Assembly: GCA_963732695.1 (NCBI GenBank)
Contig: CAVTAP010000005.1
Coordinates: forward strand, 391,374-455,373
Length of the DNA: 64,000 bases
Source of the DNA: CADEDH01 sp963732695
Lineage (GTDB): Bacteria; Actinomycetota; Acidimicrobiia; Acidimicrobiales; SZUA-35
Direction: 5' to 3'
The notes beneath the pieces are model-generated. The model saw nothing but the letters and a program-made list of their open reading frames with translations. It searched no databases and had not been told where the DNA came from. Of the stretch, positions 24,453 through 33,224 are shown in pieces. The translations under genes and the position numbers were made by a program. How positions within the stretch are numbered: the stretch's first letter is position 1; each line of letters opens with the position of its first letter.

Positions 24453-26183
24453 TCAGCCGCTGAACTGGTCGCGCAGGTGGAACTTCTGGATCTTGCCCGA
24501 CGGGGTCTTGGGCATCTCGGTCACCACCTCCAGGCGCTCCGGCCAGAACTGCTTGGCCATGCCGGCCTCGTCGAGGAAGGCGGTGAGGTCGGCCAGGGTG
24601 GGCGCCTCGCCCTCGGGCACCACCACGGCGCAGGCCCGCTCCCCCAGACGGTCGTCGGGGTAGCCGATGACGGCCACCTCCTTCACCCGGGGGTGGCCGA
24701 ACAGCACGGCCTCCACCTCCACCACCGGCACGTTCTCTCCACCCCGGATCACGAGGTCCTTGGTGCGCCCGGCGATGCGGATGCCGCCGTCGGCCCGGCG
24801 GCGGGCCAGGTCGCCGGTGTCGAACCAGGGGCCGAGCCCGTCGTCGCCCCCACTGAGCTGGGCCTGGTACAGATCGGGGCGCTTGAAGTAGCCGGCGGTC
24901 TGGCTGGCCCCCCGCACCAGCAGACGGCCCACGCCACCCACCGGCACCTCCGTGCCGGGGTTGTCCTGGGCCACGATGCGGGCCTCCATCCACGGCACGG
25001 GCAGGCCGTCGGAGTCGGCCACCACCTCGGTCGGGCTGCCCGGCACGGTGGAGGTCACGCCGCCGTTCTCGGTCATGCCCCACACCGCGATCAGCTCGCC
25101 CAGGGCGTCGGCCTTGGTCGCCTCCACCAGGGGCGACGGGATCGGGGCCCCGGCGCACACGTAGCTCATCATCGATTGCAGGCGCCGCCCCCGCCGCTGG
25201 CACTCGGCCACGATGTCGGTGAGGAACGGGGTGGCGCCGGCGCTGAACGTCACCTGCTCGTCGTCGGCCAGGCGGCAGAACAGCTCGGGGTCCCACAGGT
25301 CCTGGTAGACGACCTTCATCCCGGTCGACAGCGGCATCACGATCCCGATGAGGAAGCCCGTCTGGTGGGCCAGGGTGGAGGGCATGAGCACCGAGTCGTC
25401 GCCGGTGAGCCCGCCGATCTCGGCGAAGGCCCGGGTGCCGGCGTAGATCGTGTTGGGGGTGTGCATGACGCCCTTGGGCTCGCCGGTGGTGCCCGACGTG
25501 AACTGGAGCTCGGCCAGGTCGTCGGGGCCGAGGGCCCGGGCGGCCAGAGCGGCCCGGTCGAGCGTGTCCTCCCAGCGATGGTCGATGAAGTGGGAGCCGA
25601 ACGGTTCCACCCGGCCCACCGGGGCGTCGAGGCCGACGGCGAAGCCGCGGATCGTCGGGCCGGGCTGGTCGGCGGTGGCCTGATCGGCGATGCCGGTGAG
25701 CACCCGGTCGAGCATGGCGGCGTGGTCGTAGCCCCGGTAGCGGTCGGCCACGATCACCACGGGCGAGGCGGTGCGGCCCAGCATGAAGGTGATCTCCCGC
25801 TCCCGCAGGATGGGGACCAGCGGGTTGGCCACAGCCCCGATGCGGCCGCAGGCCAGCACCAGAGCGGCGAACACCCAGTCGTTGGGGAGCTGGATCGACA
25901 CGATCTCGCCCGGGGCCACGCCCAGGTCGAGCAGGGCCCCGGCGAACCGGTCGACGAGCTGGCCCAACTGGCGGTAGCTGAGGGTGGTGACTCCAGGGGC
26001 GGGGTCGGCCCGGTGGCCGACGATGGCCACCTTGTCGGGCTGGGCCGCCACCACGGCCAGGAAGTCGTCGATGTAGGTGGTGTCACGCCACCAGCCGTGG
26101 CTCCGGTAGCGGTCCTCCTGCCCGTGGGGGACGGCCCCCAGGGCCTCCAGCGCCGCCGTCGGCCCACCCGATTCCTGTGCCAT
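24453..26183 (-). CDS. AMP-dependent acyl-CoA synthetase (FadD / cyclohexanecarboxylate-CoA ligase-like)
   Basis: A 576-residue adenylate-forming enzyme that activates a carboxylic acid to its CoA thioester. The P-loop-like motif is LQFTSGTTGEPKGVMHT, the A5-type region is AVWGMTENGGV, the A7 Asp motif is WFDTGDLARR, and the catalytic Lys near the C-terminus lies in PKTPSGKIQKFHLRD. The start at 26183 has an AGGAGG ribosome-binding site. The length and the DDFLAVVAAQPDKVAIVGHR start resemble cyclohexanecarboxylate- and fatty-acid-CoA ligases. Two hairpins in the upstream gap separate it from the glycosyltransferase operon. Confidence 0.88.
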   Translation of the reverse strand: MAQESGGPTAALEALGAVPHGQEDRYRSHGWWRDTTYIDDFLAVVAAQPDKVAIVGHRADPAPGVTTLSYRQLGQLVDRFAGALLDLGVAPGEIVSIQLPNDWVFAALVLACGRIGAVANPLVPILREREITFMLGRTASPVVIVADRYRGYDHAAMLDRVLTGIADQATADQPGPTIRGFAVGLDAPVGRVEPFGSHFIDHRWEDTLDRAALAARALGPDDLAELQFTSGTTGEPKGVMHTPNTIYAGTRAFAEIGGLTGDDSVLMPSTLAHQTGFLIGIVMPLSTGMKVVYQDLWDPELFCRLADDEQVTFSAGATPFLTDIVAECQRRGRRLQSMMSYVCAGAPIPSPLVEATKADALGELIAVWGMTENGGVTSTVPGSPTEVVADSDGLPVPWMEARIVAQDNPGTEVPVGGVGRLLVRGASQTAGYFKRPDLYQAQLSGGDDGLGPWFDTGDLARRRADGGIRIAGRTKDLVIRGGENVPVVEVEAVLFGHPRVKEVAVIGYPDDRLGERACAVVVPEGEAPTLADLTAFLDEAGMAKQFWPERLEVVTEMPKTPSGKIQKFHLRDQFSG

Positions 26184-26210
26184 CCCGTCCTCCTGTCGCG
26201 CGCCGCACCT

Positions 26211-26241
26211 ACCGCGACACGGTTCCAACTGTGTACGCGAT
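26211..26241. repeat. CGCGACACGG-type hairpin, copy A
   Basis: ACCGCGACACGGTT (26211-26224) pairs with AACTGTGTACGCGAT (26227-26241) across a 2-nt loop, with one bulge and one G-T pair. It shares ACCGCGACACGG, 4 bp, AACTG with the hairpin at 19199-19261. Confidence 0.55.
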
Positions 26242-26254
26242 AGGAGCGCTGAAC

Positions 26255-26296
26255 GCACGAATCGCGACACGGTTGGAACCGTGCCGCGATTCGTGC
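26255..26296 (-). terminator. 20-bp stem hairpin after the glycosyltransferase operon (CGCGACACGG-type, copy B)
   Basis: Arms at 26255-26274 and 26277-26296 match at 19 of 20 positions around a GG loop. The left arm contains ATCGCGACACGGTT. It begins 8 bp after the stop of the GT39 gene, where a terminator is expected; no T-run follows. Together with copy A it forms a double hairpin. Confidence 0.6.
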
Positions 26297-26303
26297 GGGG
26301 TGC

Positions 26304-28450
26304 TCAGGCCAGGGGCTGGGTGAGGTCGTAGAGCGTGGTGCCGTCGACGTCGACGGATGCGAAGTTGGCCGCCACCCACTCGGCGATGGCGGCCGGGCCG
26401 TCGCTGCCGCCGTTGCTGGGGCCGATGCCGCCGCCCTCGATGAACCAGTGGACCTCGCCCGCCGCCACCGTGGCCTGGAACTCCTCGAGCGTGGGTGACG
26501 GGTCGCTGCCGTTGAAGCCGCCCAGCGGCATCACCGGCTCCTCCGTGGCCAGCTGGTAGCCGGCGGCGTTGTTGGCGCCGACGGTGGCTGCCACCCAGGT
26601 GAACTTGTCGGCGTCCTCCAGCAGCGTGGCCGTCAGCTCGGCGCTGGGCTCGGTACTGCCCAGCAGCCCGCCCATTCCGCCGCCGGGGCCACCGGCCGGG
26701 AAGCCCTGCTGGGCCCCGTTCTTGCCGGCCTGGTGCCGTTGCCGGTGGTGCCGTTGCCAGCGGTGCCGCCGGGGGGCGGGCCGGGGAAGGTGCCCCGACC
26801 GCCGGGGCCACCGCCGGGGAAGCCGCCCCGGCCACCGCCGGGGCCGCCGAACTGACCGGGGGCGCCACCGGGGCCGCCCCGGGCGCCGACCACAGCGGGG
26901 CCGGCGGTGACGATGGAGCCGGTGTGGGCGGTGGCCGCCGTCTGCAGCGACCAGGCGGCGGGGCCGGTGAGGAGCACGGCCCCGCCCAGAAGCGACGCCG
27001 TCAGGGCCAGGGCCGACCGGCGGTGCCACAGGGCGACCAGGGTGGCCGCCGCCACGAGCCCGCCCACCAGCACCAGCGGCCGGAGCCAGCCGTTCCAGTC
27101 GGTGGCCCGGCCCAGGAGGTCGGCCGCCCACAGGGCGGAACCGACCACCACGAGCCCGGTGACCAGGCGGACCGCGATCTGGTGGCGGTGGCGCCAGGCC
27201 AGATCGGCTCCGATGCCGACCAGGGCGGCGATCGCCGGGGCCAGGGCCACCGTGTAGTACTCGTGGAAGATGCCGGCCATGAAGCTGAACACGAGGGTCG
27301 TCACCAGCAGCCAGCCGCCCCACACCAGCAGGCTGGCCCGGCGCAGGTCGGTGCGGGGGGCCCGGCGGGTGAACCAGAGCCCGGCCACCAGGGCGGCCAG
27401 GGCGGCCGGCAGCAGCCAGGCGATCTGGCCGCCCATGGCCCCGTCGATCATGCGGGTGATCCCGGTGGCGCCCCACATGCCGCCCCCGTTGGCCCCGCCC
27501 GGCCCACCGCCGGCACCGCCGCCGGTGACGCTGCCCACCTCGTCGCCCGTGATCCGGCCCAGGCCGTTGTAGCCGAGGGTCAGCTCCAGGATGCTGTTGG
27601 TCTGCGACCCGCCGATCCAGGGGCGGGACGACGCCGGCCACAGCTCCACCAGCGCCACCCACCAGCCGGCGGAGGCGACCATGGCCGCCCCGGCGACCAG
27701 CAGGTCGGTCACCCGGCGCCCGATCGAGCCCCGGGCCGCCCACAGGTGGGCCAGGGCGAACGGGGGCACGATCAGCATGACCTGGAGCTGCTTGGTCAGG
27801 AAGCCGAAGCCCACCAGGGCCCCGGTGGCCAGGGCCCAGCGGCGGCGGCCGTCCTCGATGCCCCGCAGGGTGGTGATGGCGGCCAGCGTCATCAGCAGCA
27901 CCAGCAGGGCGTCGGGGTTGTTGAACCGGAACATCAGCACCGCCACCGGGGTGACGGCCATGGCGATCGCGGCGAACAGGGCGGCCCCGGCTGAGAACCA
28001 GCGGCGCACGGCGTACCAGACGGCGGCCACCGTGCCCACGCCCATGAGGGCCTGGGGCACCAGGATCGACCACGAGTTGAGCCCGAACAGCCGCACCGAG
28101 AGGGCCATCACCCACAGCGAGGCGGGGGGCTTGTCGACCGTGATCGAGTTGGCGGCGTCGGACGAGCCGAACAGGAACGCCTTCCAGCTCACCGACCCGG
28201 CCTGGACGGCGGCCGAGTAGAAGCTGTTGGCCCAACCCGAGGCGCCGAGGCCCCACAGGTAGAGCACGGCGGTGGACACCAGCACAGCGGCCAGGGCCGG
28301 CCGCTCCCACGGGGCCCGGGCGGCGACGGCGGGGGCCGTGTCGTCGCCGATCTCCACCGCCGGTGAGGCCGCTGCGCTCGTCGGCAGGGAGGTGGGCGGG
28401 CCGGCGGGCGCCGGCCCGAACAGGTCGGTGTCGTCGGTGAGGGTGGTCAT
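26304..28450 (-). CDS. GT39-family (ArnT/YkcB-like) membrane glycosyltransferase, frameshifted
   Basis: A polytopic mannosyltransferase-type enzyme starting MTTLTDDTDLFG. The N-terminal catalytic half has the DKPPASLWVMALSVRLFG motif and about ten membrane segments, and continues in one frame into a Gly/Pro-rich linker near 26740. The family's C-terminal domain (FTWVAATVGANNAAGYQLAT and later EEFQATVAAGEVHWFIEGGG) lies in another frame down to the stop at 26304. Restoring one base near 26731-26740 would give about 715 residues. The break may be a mutation, phase variation in a GC-rich tract, or an assembly error. The start overlaps the GT2 gene stop by 4 bp (ATGA). It would transfer a polyprenyl-linked sugar to an envelope acceptor. 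Confidence 0.85.
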
Positions 28451-29811
28451 CGGGTGGCTCCGTTCGGGGAGGGGTCGGTCAGCGGGGCGGGGACGGTCAG
28501 CGGGGCGGAGGGGGCGGGGGCGGCCACCGGGGCGGCCCGGTGGCGGGCGAACACCCACACCCGGAGGGCCACGAAGCGGACGACGGTGGCGGCCACGTTC
28601 GCCGCCACCAGCACCGCCACCTCCACCGGCCGGGCGGCGCCAGGGGCCAGGCGGTGGAGGGTGGCCAGCGACCCGGCGGTGAGGCCGAGGCCGAGGCCGA
28701 ACACGGCGAAGCCCTGCAGGTGGTGGCGGCCCAGTCCCTCCCGGCCCCGCACCCCGAAGGTGAAACGTCGGTTGGCGGCCGTGTTGCCCACGGCGGTGAC
28801 GGCCAGCGCCACCAGGTTCGACGCCTGCGACGACAGCCCCGTCCGCAGGCCCAGGTAGAGGAGGAGATAGGCCAGCGTGGAGGCCACCCCGATGGCGGCG
28901 AAGCGGGCCACCTGGGCGGCGAACGGCACCGGCTGGCCTCCCCCTTGGTCGGCGCCACGTCCAGCGGCGCCGGCGAGGGCTCCAGCCCGTACGTCCACCA
29001 CGAGCCGGCGGCGGATCTCGGCCGTGGGGATGCGGCCCCGGGACAGGTCCCGCAGCAGGCGGGCCACACCCTTCAGGTCGGCGGTGGCGGTGGCCACGAT
29101 GTCGACCCGGGAATCGGGGTCGTCCACCCAGTCCACCGGCACCTCGTGGACCCGCAGCCCGCTCCGCTCGGCCAGCACCAGCAGCTCGGTGTCGAAGAAC
29201 CAGCCGGTGTCCTGCACCAGGGGCACCAGCTCGCGGGCCACGTCGGCCCGGATGGCCTTGAACCCGCACTGGGCGTCGCTGAAGCGGGCGGCCAGGGTGC
29301 CCTTGAGGATGAGGTTGTAGCAGCGGGAGATGGCCTCCCGCTTGGGCCCCCGCACCACCCGGGCCCCCCGGGCCAGGCGGCTGCCGATGGCGAGGTGGGA
29401 GTGGCCCGAGATCAGGGGGGCCACCAGGGGGAGGAGGGCGTCGAGGTCGGTCGACAGGTCGACGTCCATGTAGGCCAGCACCCGGGCGTCGGACGCCAGC
29501 CAGGTGGCGGCCAGGGCCCGGCCCCGCCCCTTCTGCTCCAGGCGCCGGTAGGTGACGTGGTCGAGCCGCTCCACCAGCCGCTCGGCCACCCGGGGGGTGG
29601 CGTCGGTGCTGGCGTTGTCGGCGATCGTGATCCGGAACGGGTAGGGGAACCGGCGGGTCAGGTAGGCGTGGAGGCGCTCGACCGAGGGACCGAGGTCGGT
29701 CTGCTCGTTGTAGACCGGCACCACCACGTCCAGCACCGGGCCGGTGGGGGCCGGTTCGGTGAGGGCCGGCTGATCAGCGAGGACTGTGGACATAGCCTCA
29801 CTGTCGACCAC
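28447..29811 (-). CDS. GT2 glycosyltransferase fused to GtrA-like membrane domain
   Basis: A 454-residue fusion. Residues about 25-260 form a GT-A domain of the dolichyl/polyprenyl-phosphate sugar synthase type: LDVVVPVYNEQTDLG, ITIADNASTDAT and the metal-binding YMDVDLSTDL. Residues about 300-425 form a four-helix GtrA domain (ARFAAIGVASTLAYLLLYLGL to VRFVALRVWVFARHR). The enzyme likely makes a lipid-linked sugar at the membrane for the GT39 enzyme encoded next. It follows the histidine kinase by 27 bp and overlaps the GT39 start. The GTG at 29811 has a GGAGG nearby; an ATG at 29793 is the alternative. Confidence 0.9.
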   Translation of the reverse strand: MVDSEAMSTVLADQPALTEPAPTGPVLDVVVPVYNEQTDLGPSVERLHAYLTRRFPYPFRITIADNASTDATPRVAERLVERLDHVTYRRLEQKGRGRALAATWLASDARVLAYMDVDLSTDLDALLPLVAPLISGHSHLAIGSRLARGARVVRGPKREAISRCYNLILKGTLAARFSDAQCGFKAIRADVARELVPLVQDTGWFFDTELLVLAERSGLRVHEVPVDWVDDPDSRVDIVATATADLKGVARLLRDLSRGRIPTAEIRRRLVVDVRAGALAGAAGRGADQGGGQPVPFAAQVARFAAIGVASTLAYLLLYLGLRTGLSSQASNLVALAVTAVGNTAANRRFTFGVRGREGLGRHHLQGFAVFGLGLGLTAGSLATLHRLAPGAARPVEVAVLVAANVAATVVRFVALRVWVFARHRAAPVAAPAPSAPLTVPAPLTDPSPNGATR

Positions 29812-29838
29812 CCACCTCCGAGGGCCCTGGGGTCCAGC

Positions 29839-31362
29839 TCAGAAGTTGCTGAGAGCCGGTGTGGACGCAGCGACAGCCGGAGCCGGCGTGGCGGCCGGGG
29901 GCGTGGCCGTGCCCGTGACCGGCAGCGTGATCGACACGGTGGTGCCCCGCTCGGGGGCCGAGTCGATGGCCACGGAGCCGGCATGGGCGGCCACGATGCC
30001 CTCCACGATCGCCATGCCCAGGCCGCTGCCGCCGTTGCTTCGGGCCCGGGCCGGATCGGCCCGGTAGAACCGCTCGGTCACCCGGGCCGCCACGTCGGGC
30101 GGCATCCCGGGGCCCTCGTCGGCCACAGTGAGCATGACCCGGTCGCCGGCAAGGCGACCGGCGACGATGGTGATGGCGCTGCCGGCCGGGGTGTGGGTGA
30201 GGGCGTTGCCGATCACGTTGGCCAGGACCTGTCGTAGGCGATCGGTGTCGCCCGTGATCGTGAGGTCCACGCCGGGCTCCACGGTGGTGGTCACCGAGCG
30301 CTCGGGGGCGGCCGCCGCCGCATCCCGGCCGGCGTCGGTGGCCAGCGCCCCCAGGTCCACCGCCACCCGTTCGAGGGGTCGGTGCTGGTCGAGCTTGGCC
30401 AGGGTCAGCATGTCCTCCACCAGGCGGCCCATGCGCTGGGCCTCCTGCTCGGTGCGGCGCATGGCATCGGAGAGGTCGTCGGGCTGGGCCAGGCCGCCGT
30501 GGCGGTAGAGCTCGGCGTAGCCCCGGATGGTGGTGAGCGGGGTGCGCAGCTCGTGGGAGGCGTCGGCCACGAACTGACGGAGGCGGCCTTCGGACCGGGC
30601 CCGCTCACCGACCGCCGTCTCGATCCGGTCGAGCATGCTGTTGACGGCCACGGCCAGCGCGCCGGCCTCGGTGTGGGGCGGGGCCACCGGCACCCGGCGG
30701 GCCATCTCGGTGGCCGAGGCGGCGGAGATCTCCGACGCGGTGGCCGTCATCTGCTTGATGGGCCGGATACCGAGGCGGATGACCCAGAAGGCCACGGCCC
30801 CCAGCACGGCCAGGGCGGCGGCCAGGCCCACCAGCTCCAGCAGGATCAGGCGGTTGACGGCCGCCTCCAGGTCGCCCAGGGGAACGCCCCAGACCCGGAG
30901 CAGACCGTCGTCTTCCTTCACGATGAGCCGGTAGTTGGCGCCGCCGCTGTCGGACTCGACGGTCAGGTGAAGGGGGTAACCAGAGGTCTCACCTTCGGCC
31001 CGGAGGACGGCGCAGTCGGCCACCGGGAGGCCGATGTCACTGGCGTAGGGGGCGATGCCGTCGAGCGCGGTGGCTCCCACCGGGCAGCCGCCGACGTACA
31101 TGTCAGGTAGTGGAAAGAAGCGGCTGTCGCCGTCGGGGTCGAACACCGGTGGCTGGAAGTCGCCTGGGCCGTCGTTCCCGGGCCGGTTCCGCTCGCCAGG
31201 GACCACGGCCGCCGCCTCCAGCCGCTGGTCCACCTGGTCGAGCAGGTAGCCCCGGGTGTAGAGCGTGATCGACAGCGCCACCGTGGCCAGCACCAGGGCC
31301 ACCGCCGTCACTCCAGCGATGAGGCGGGCCTGGAGGGACAGCGCCCCCACCCCGGATCTCAT
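29839..31362 (-). CDS. Sensor histidine kinase (OmpR-partner type)
   Basis: A 507-residue membrane kinase. Two transmembrane segments (IAGVTAVALVLATVALSITLY near residue 14 and LLELVGLAAALAVLGAVAFWVI near 180) enclose a 140-residue extracytoplasmic domain with two cysteines. A HAMP domain follows, then the H-box FVADASHELRTPL with His270, and an ATPase domain (NVIGNALTHTP, VADEGPGMPPD, GGSGLGMAIVEGI). The start overlaps the response regulator stop by 4 bp. The layout resembles TrcS/PhoR-like kinases. It should phosphorylate the regulator encoded upstream. Confidence 0.93.
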   Translation of the reverse strand: MRSGVGALSLQARLIAGVTAVALVLATVALSITLYTRGYLLDQVDQRLEAAAVVPGERNRPGNDGPGDFQPPVFDPDGDSRFFPLPDMYVGGCPVGATALDGIAPYASDIGLPVADCAVLRAEGETSGYPLHLTVESDSGGANYRLIVKEDDGLLRVWGVPLGDLEAAVNRLILLELVGLAAALAVLGAVAFWVIRLGIRPIKQMTATASEISAASATEMARRVPVAPPHTEAGALAVAVNSMLDRIETAVGERARSEGRLRQFVADASHELRTPLTTIRGYAELYRHGGLAQPDDLSDAMRRTEQEAQRMGRLVEDMLTLAKLDQHRPLERVAVDLGALATDAGRDAAAAAPERSVTTTVEPGVDLTITGDTDRLRQVLANVIGNALTHTPAGSAITIVAGRLAGDRVMLTVADEGPGMPPDVAARVTERFYRADPARARSNGGSGLGMAIVEGIVAAHAGSVAIDSAPERGTTVSITLPVTGTATPPAATPAPAVAASTPALSNF

Positions 31363-32042
31363 GGCAACCGGAGGGTGTAGCCGACGCCCCGGATCGTCTG
31401 GATCAGCTTGGGTTCACGGTTGTCGACCTTGCGGCGTAGATAGCCGACGTAGGTCTCCACCACCCCGCCGTCGCCGCCGAAGTCGTAGTCCCACACGTGG
31501 TCGAGGATCTGGGCCTTGGACATCACCCGGCCCTGGTTGATCAGGAGGTACCGCAGCAGCTTGTACTCGGTGGGCGAGAGCGAGACCTCGGTGCCGGCCC
31601 GCGTGACCCGATGGGCGTCGTCGTCCATGCGGAGATCGGCCAGCTCCAACACGGGGGTGGCGTTGGCGTCGGTCTTGGTGCGGCGGAGCACGGCCTGGGC
31701 CCGGGCCACCAGCTCGTCGAGGCTGAACGGCTTCTGGAGGTAGTCGTCGCCGCCCAGGGTGAGGCCCCGCACCTTGTCTTCGGTGCCGTCGCGGGCGGTG
31801 AGGAACAAAACGGGGGTGTGGTCGCCGTCGGAGCGGAGGCGGCGGCACACCTCGAAGCCGTCGAGCTCGGGGAGCATCACGTCGAGCACGAGCAGGTCGG
31901 GGTGCTCCTTGGCCACCTGGTCCAGGGCCTGGCGGCCGTTCTCGGCCTCGGTGACGGTGAAGCCGTGGTGGCGGAGGGCGGCGCTCAGCATGGAGCGGAG
32001 GTTGCCCTCGTCGTCGACGATCAGTAGATGCTCTCCGGCCAT
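31359..32042 (-). CDS. OmpR/PhoP-family response regulator
   Basis: A 227-residue regulator. The receiver has the acidic pair in LLIVDDEGN, phosphoacceptor Asp54 in LLVLDVMLPELDG, and FLTARD plus the conserved Lys in LQKPFSLDEL. The C-terminal winged helix runs through VSLSPTEYKLLRYLLINQGRVMSK and ends with LRRKVDNREPKLIQTIRGVGYTLR, as in mycobacterial PhoP and TrcR. It is the first gene of an operon with the kinase, GT2-GtrA and GT39 genes. A PhoP-box-like pair lies 21 bp upstream of its ATG (32064-32081), suggesting autoregulation. Confidence 0.93.
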   Translation of the reverse strand: MAGEHLLIVDDEGNLRSMLSAALRHHGFTVTEAENGRQALDQVAKEHPDLLVLDVMLPELDGFEVCRRLRSDGDHTPVLFLTARDGTEDKVRGLTLGGDDYLQKPFSLDELVARAQAVLRRTKTDANATPVLELADLRMDDDAHRVTRAGTEVSLSPTEYKLLRYLLINQGRVMSKAQILDHVWDYDFGGDGGVVETYVGYLRRKVDNREPKLIQTIRGVGYTLRLP

Positions 32043-32063
32043 GGTCTCAGCGTCGCACGGTTT

Positions 32064-32081
32064 GCTGTGAGTTGGCTGGGA
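32064..32081 (-). promoter_or_regulatory. PhoP-box-like direct repeat before the response regulator
   Basis: Read on the minus strand, TCCCAGC (32081-32075) and TCACAGC (32070-32064) are separated by 4 bp, an 11-bp period. This is 6 of 7 and 7 of 7 matches to the mycobacterial PhoP half-site as I recall it. The box precedes the regulator's start codon by 21 bp. The same heptamer and spacing appear before the export operon at 3865-3904. Confidence 0.55.
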
Positions 32082-32089
32082 ACCCGGCC

Positions 32090-32122
32090 AGAGTTCTCTG
32101 CGAGAGTTCCCTGCGAGAGTTC
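32090..32122. repeat. Three AGAGTTC direct repeats, 13-bp period
   Basis: AGAGTTC occurs at 32090-32096, 32103-32109 and 32116-32122. The copies are separated by 6 bp that are GC-rich and partly conserved. The repeats lie in the 113-bp divergent gap between the response regulator and the MDR oxidoreductase, so they could bind a regulator of either gene. Confidence 0.55.
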
Positions 32123-32155
32123 TCCGGGGGCCGGCCGGCGGCCCATGATGGCGCC

Positions 32156-33169
32156 ATGACGCCCTCGTCTCCGCCGAACACCCGTGTGCTGCTCGACCGC
32201 CGGCCCGACGGCCCCGTGACGGCCGACCTGTTCCGCATCGACCAGGTGCCGGTGCCCGAGCCGGGTCCGGGCGACGTGGTGGTGCGCAACGTCTACCTGT
32301 CGTGCGATCCCTACCTGGTGGGGCGGATCCAGAGCGTGTTCCCGGTGGGCGAGCCGGTGGCGGTGCGGGTGGTGGGCGTTGTCCACCGGTCGGCCAACCC
32401 GGCCTGGCGCGAGGGGGCGATCGTGTGGGGCTTCCTGGCCTGGGAGGAGTACACGCTGGTGCCCGGCGGGCGGGGGCTCACGGCGGTGGACCCGTCGCTG
32501 GGGCCGATCTCGCACGCCATCTCGGTGCTGGGGATGCCGGGCCTCACGGCGTACGTGGGGGCGATCGAGTTGGGGCGACCGACGCCGGGGGAGACGTTCT
32601 ACGTCTCGTCGGCGGCGGGGGCGGTGGGTTCGGTGGCGGGGCAAGTGGCCCGGCTGGCCGGGGCCCGGGTGGTGGGCAGCGCCGGGTCGGCGGCCAAGTG
32701 CGCCCACGTGGTCGACGTGCTGGGGTTCGATGCCTGCTTCGACCACCGAGCGGTGCCCTCCATCGGCGCCGCGCTCGACGAGCACTGCCCCCATGGGATC
32801 GACGTCTACTTCGACAATGTGGGCGGCGAGACGCTGGACGCCGTGCTGGCCCGGCTGCGGCCGGGGGCCCGGATCCCGGTGTGCGGCCAGATCGCCACCT
32901 ACGAGCAGGCGGGGGACGGTTTGCGCAACATCGGCGCCATGCTGCGCCAGCGGGCCACGATGACCGGCTTCTCGATCTACGACCACGTCCACGAGCTGCC
33001 GGCGTTCCTGCCCCGGATGAGCCGGTGGTTGCGTGACGGTGCGGTGGTGTACGCCGAGGACATACACCACGGGATCGAGGCCGTGCCCGAGGCGTTCGTT
33101 GGGATGCTGCGGGGCGACAACATCGGCAAGCGCCTCGTCCAGGTCAGCGACGACCCGACGGTGGGTTGA
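32156..33169 (+). CDS. MDR-family NADP-dependent oxidoreductase (prostaglandin/curcumin reductase-like)
   Basis: A 337-residue zinc-free medium-chain reductase. The N-terminus has VRNVYLSCDPYLVGRIQ, the family's RGxMS-like region in altered form. The cofactor region is TFYVSSAAGAVGSVAGQVARLAGARVVGSAGS, with an AAGAVGS glycine loop, and IDVYFDNVGGETLDAVL follows. The C-terminus ends with VPEAFVGMLRGDNIGKRLVQV. Such enzymes reduce alpha,beta-unsaturated ketones with NADPH. The ATG at 32156 is chosen; upstream in-frame codons lie in the repeat region. It is divergent from the response regulator. Confidence 0.9.
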   Translation: MTPSSPPNTRVLLDRRPDGPVTADLFRIDQVPVPEPGPGDVVVRNVYLSCDPYLVGRIQSVFPVGEPVAVRVVGVVHRSANPAWREGAIVWGFLAWEEYTLVPGGRGLTAVDPSLGPISHAISVLGMPGLTAYVGAIELGRPTPGETFYVSSAAGAVGSVAGQVARLAGARVVGSAGSAAKCAHVVDVLGFDACFDHRAVPSIGAALDEHCPHGIDVYFDNVGGETLDAVLARLRPGARIPVCGQIATYEQAGDGLRNIGAMLRQRATMTGFSIYDHVHELPAFLPRMSRWLRDGAVVYAEDIHHGIEAVPEAFVGMLRGDNIGKRLVQVSDDPTVG

Positions 33170-33224
33170 GCAGCGGGGCGACGGCCCTCGGGAACCGGAG
33201 GGAGGCGGGGAGCGTCGAAGGGGC

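Noticed and set aside
24393..26243. A 616-residue plus-strand frame
   Set aside because: Complement of the acyl-CoA ligase gene, whose catalytic motifs are all intact on the minus strand.
26720..26745. Programmed frameshifting in the GT39 gene
   Set aside because: No slippery heptamer or downstream pseudoknot could be recognised; mutation or sequencing error is simpler.
32090..32122. A CRISPR-like repeat array
   Set aside because: Units are 7 bp with 6-bp gaps and no spacers; no array exists anywhere in the window.
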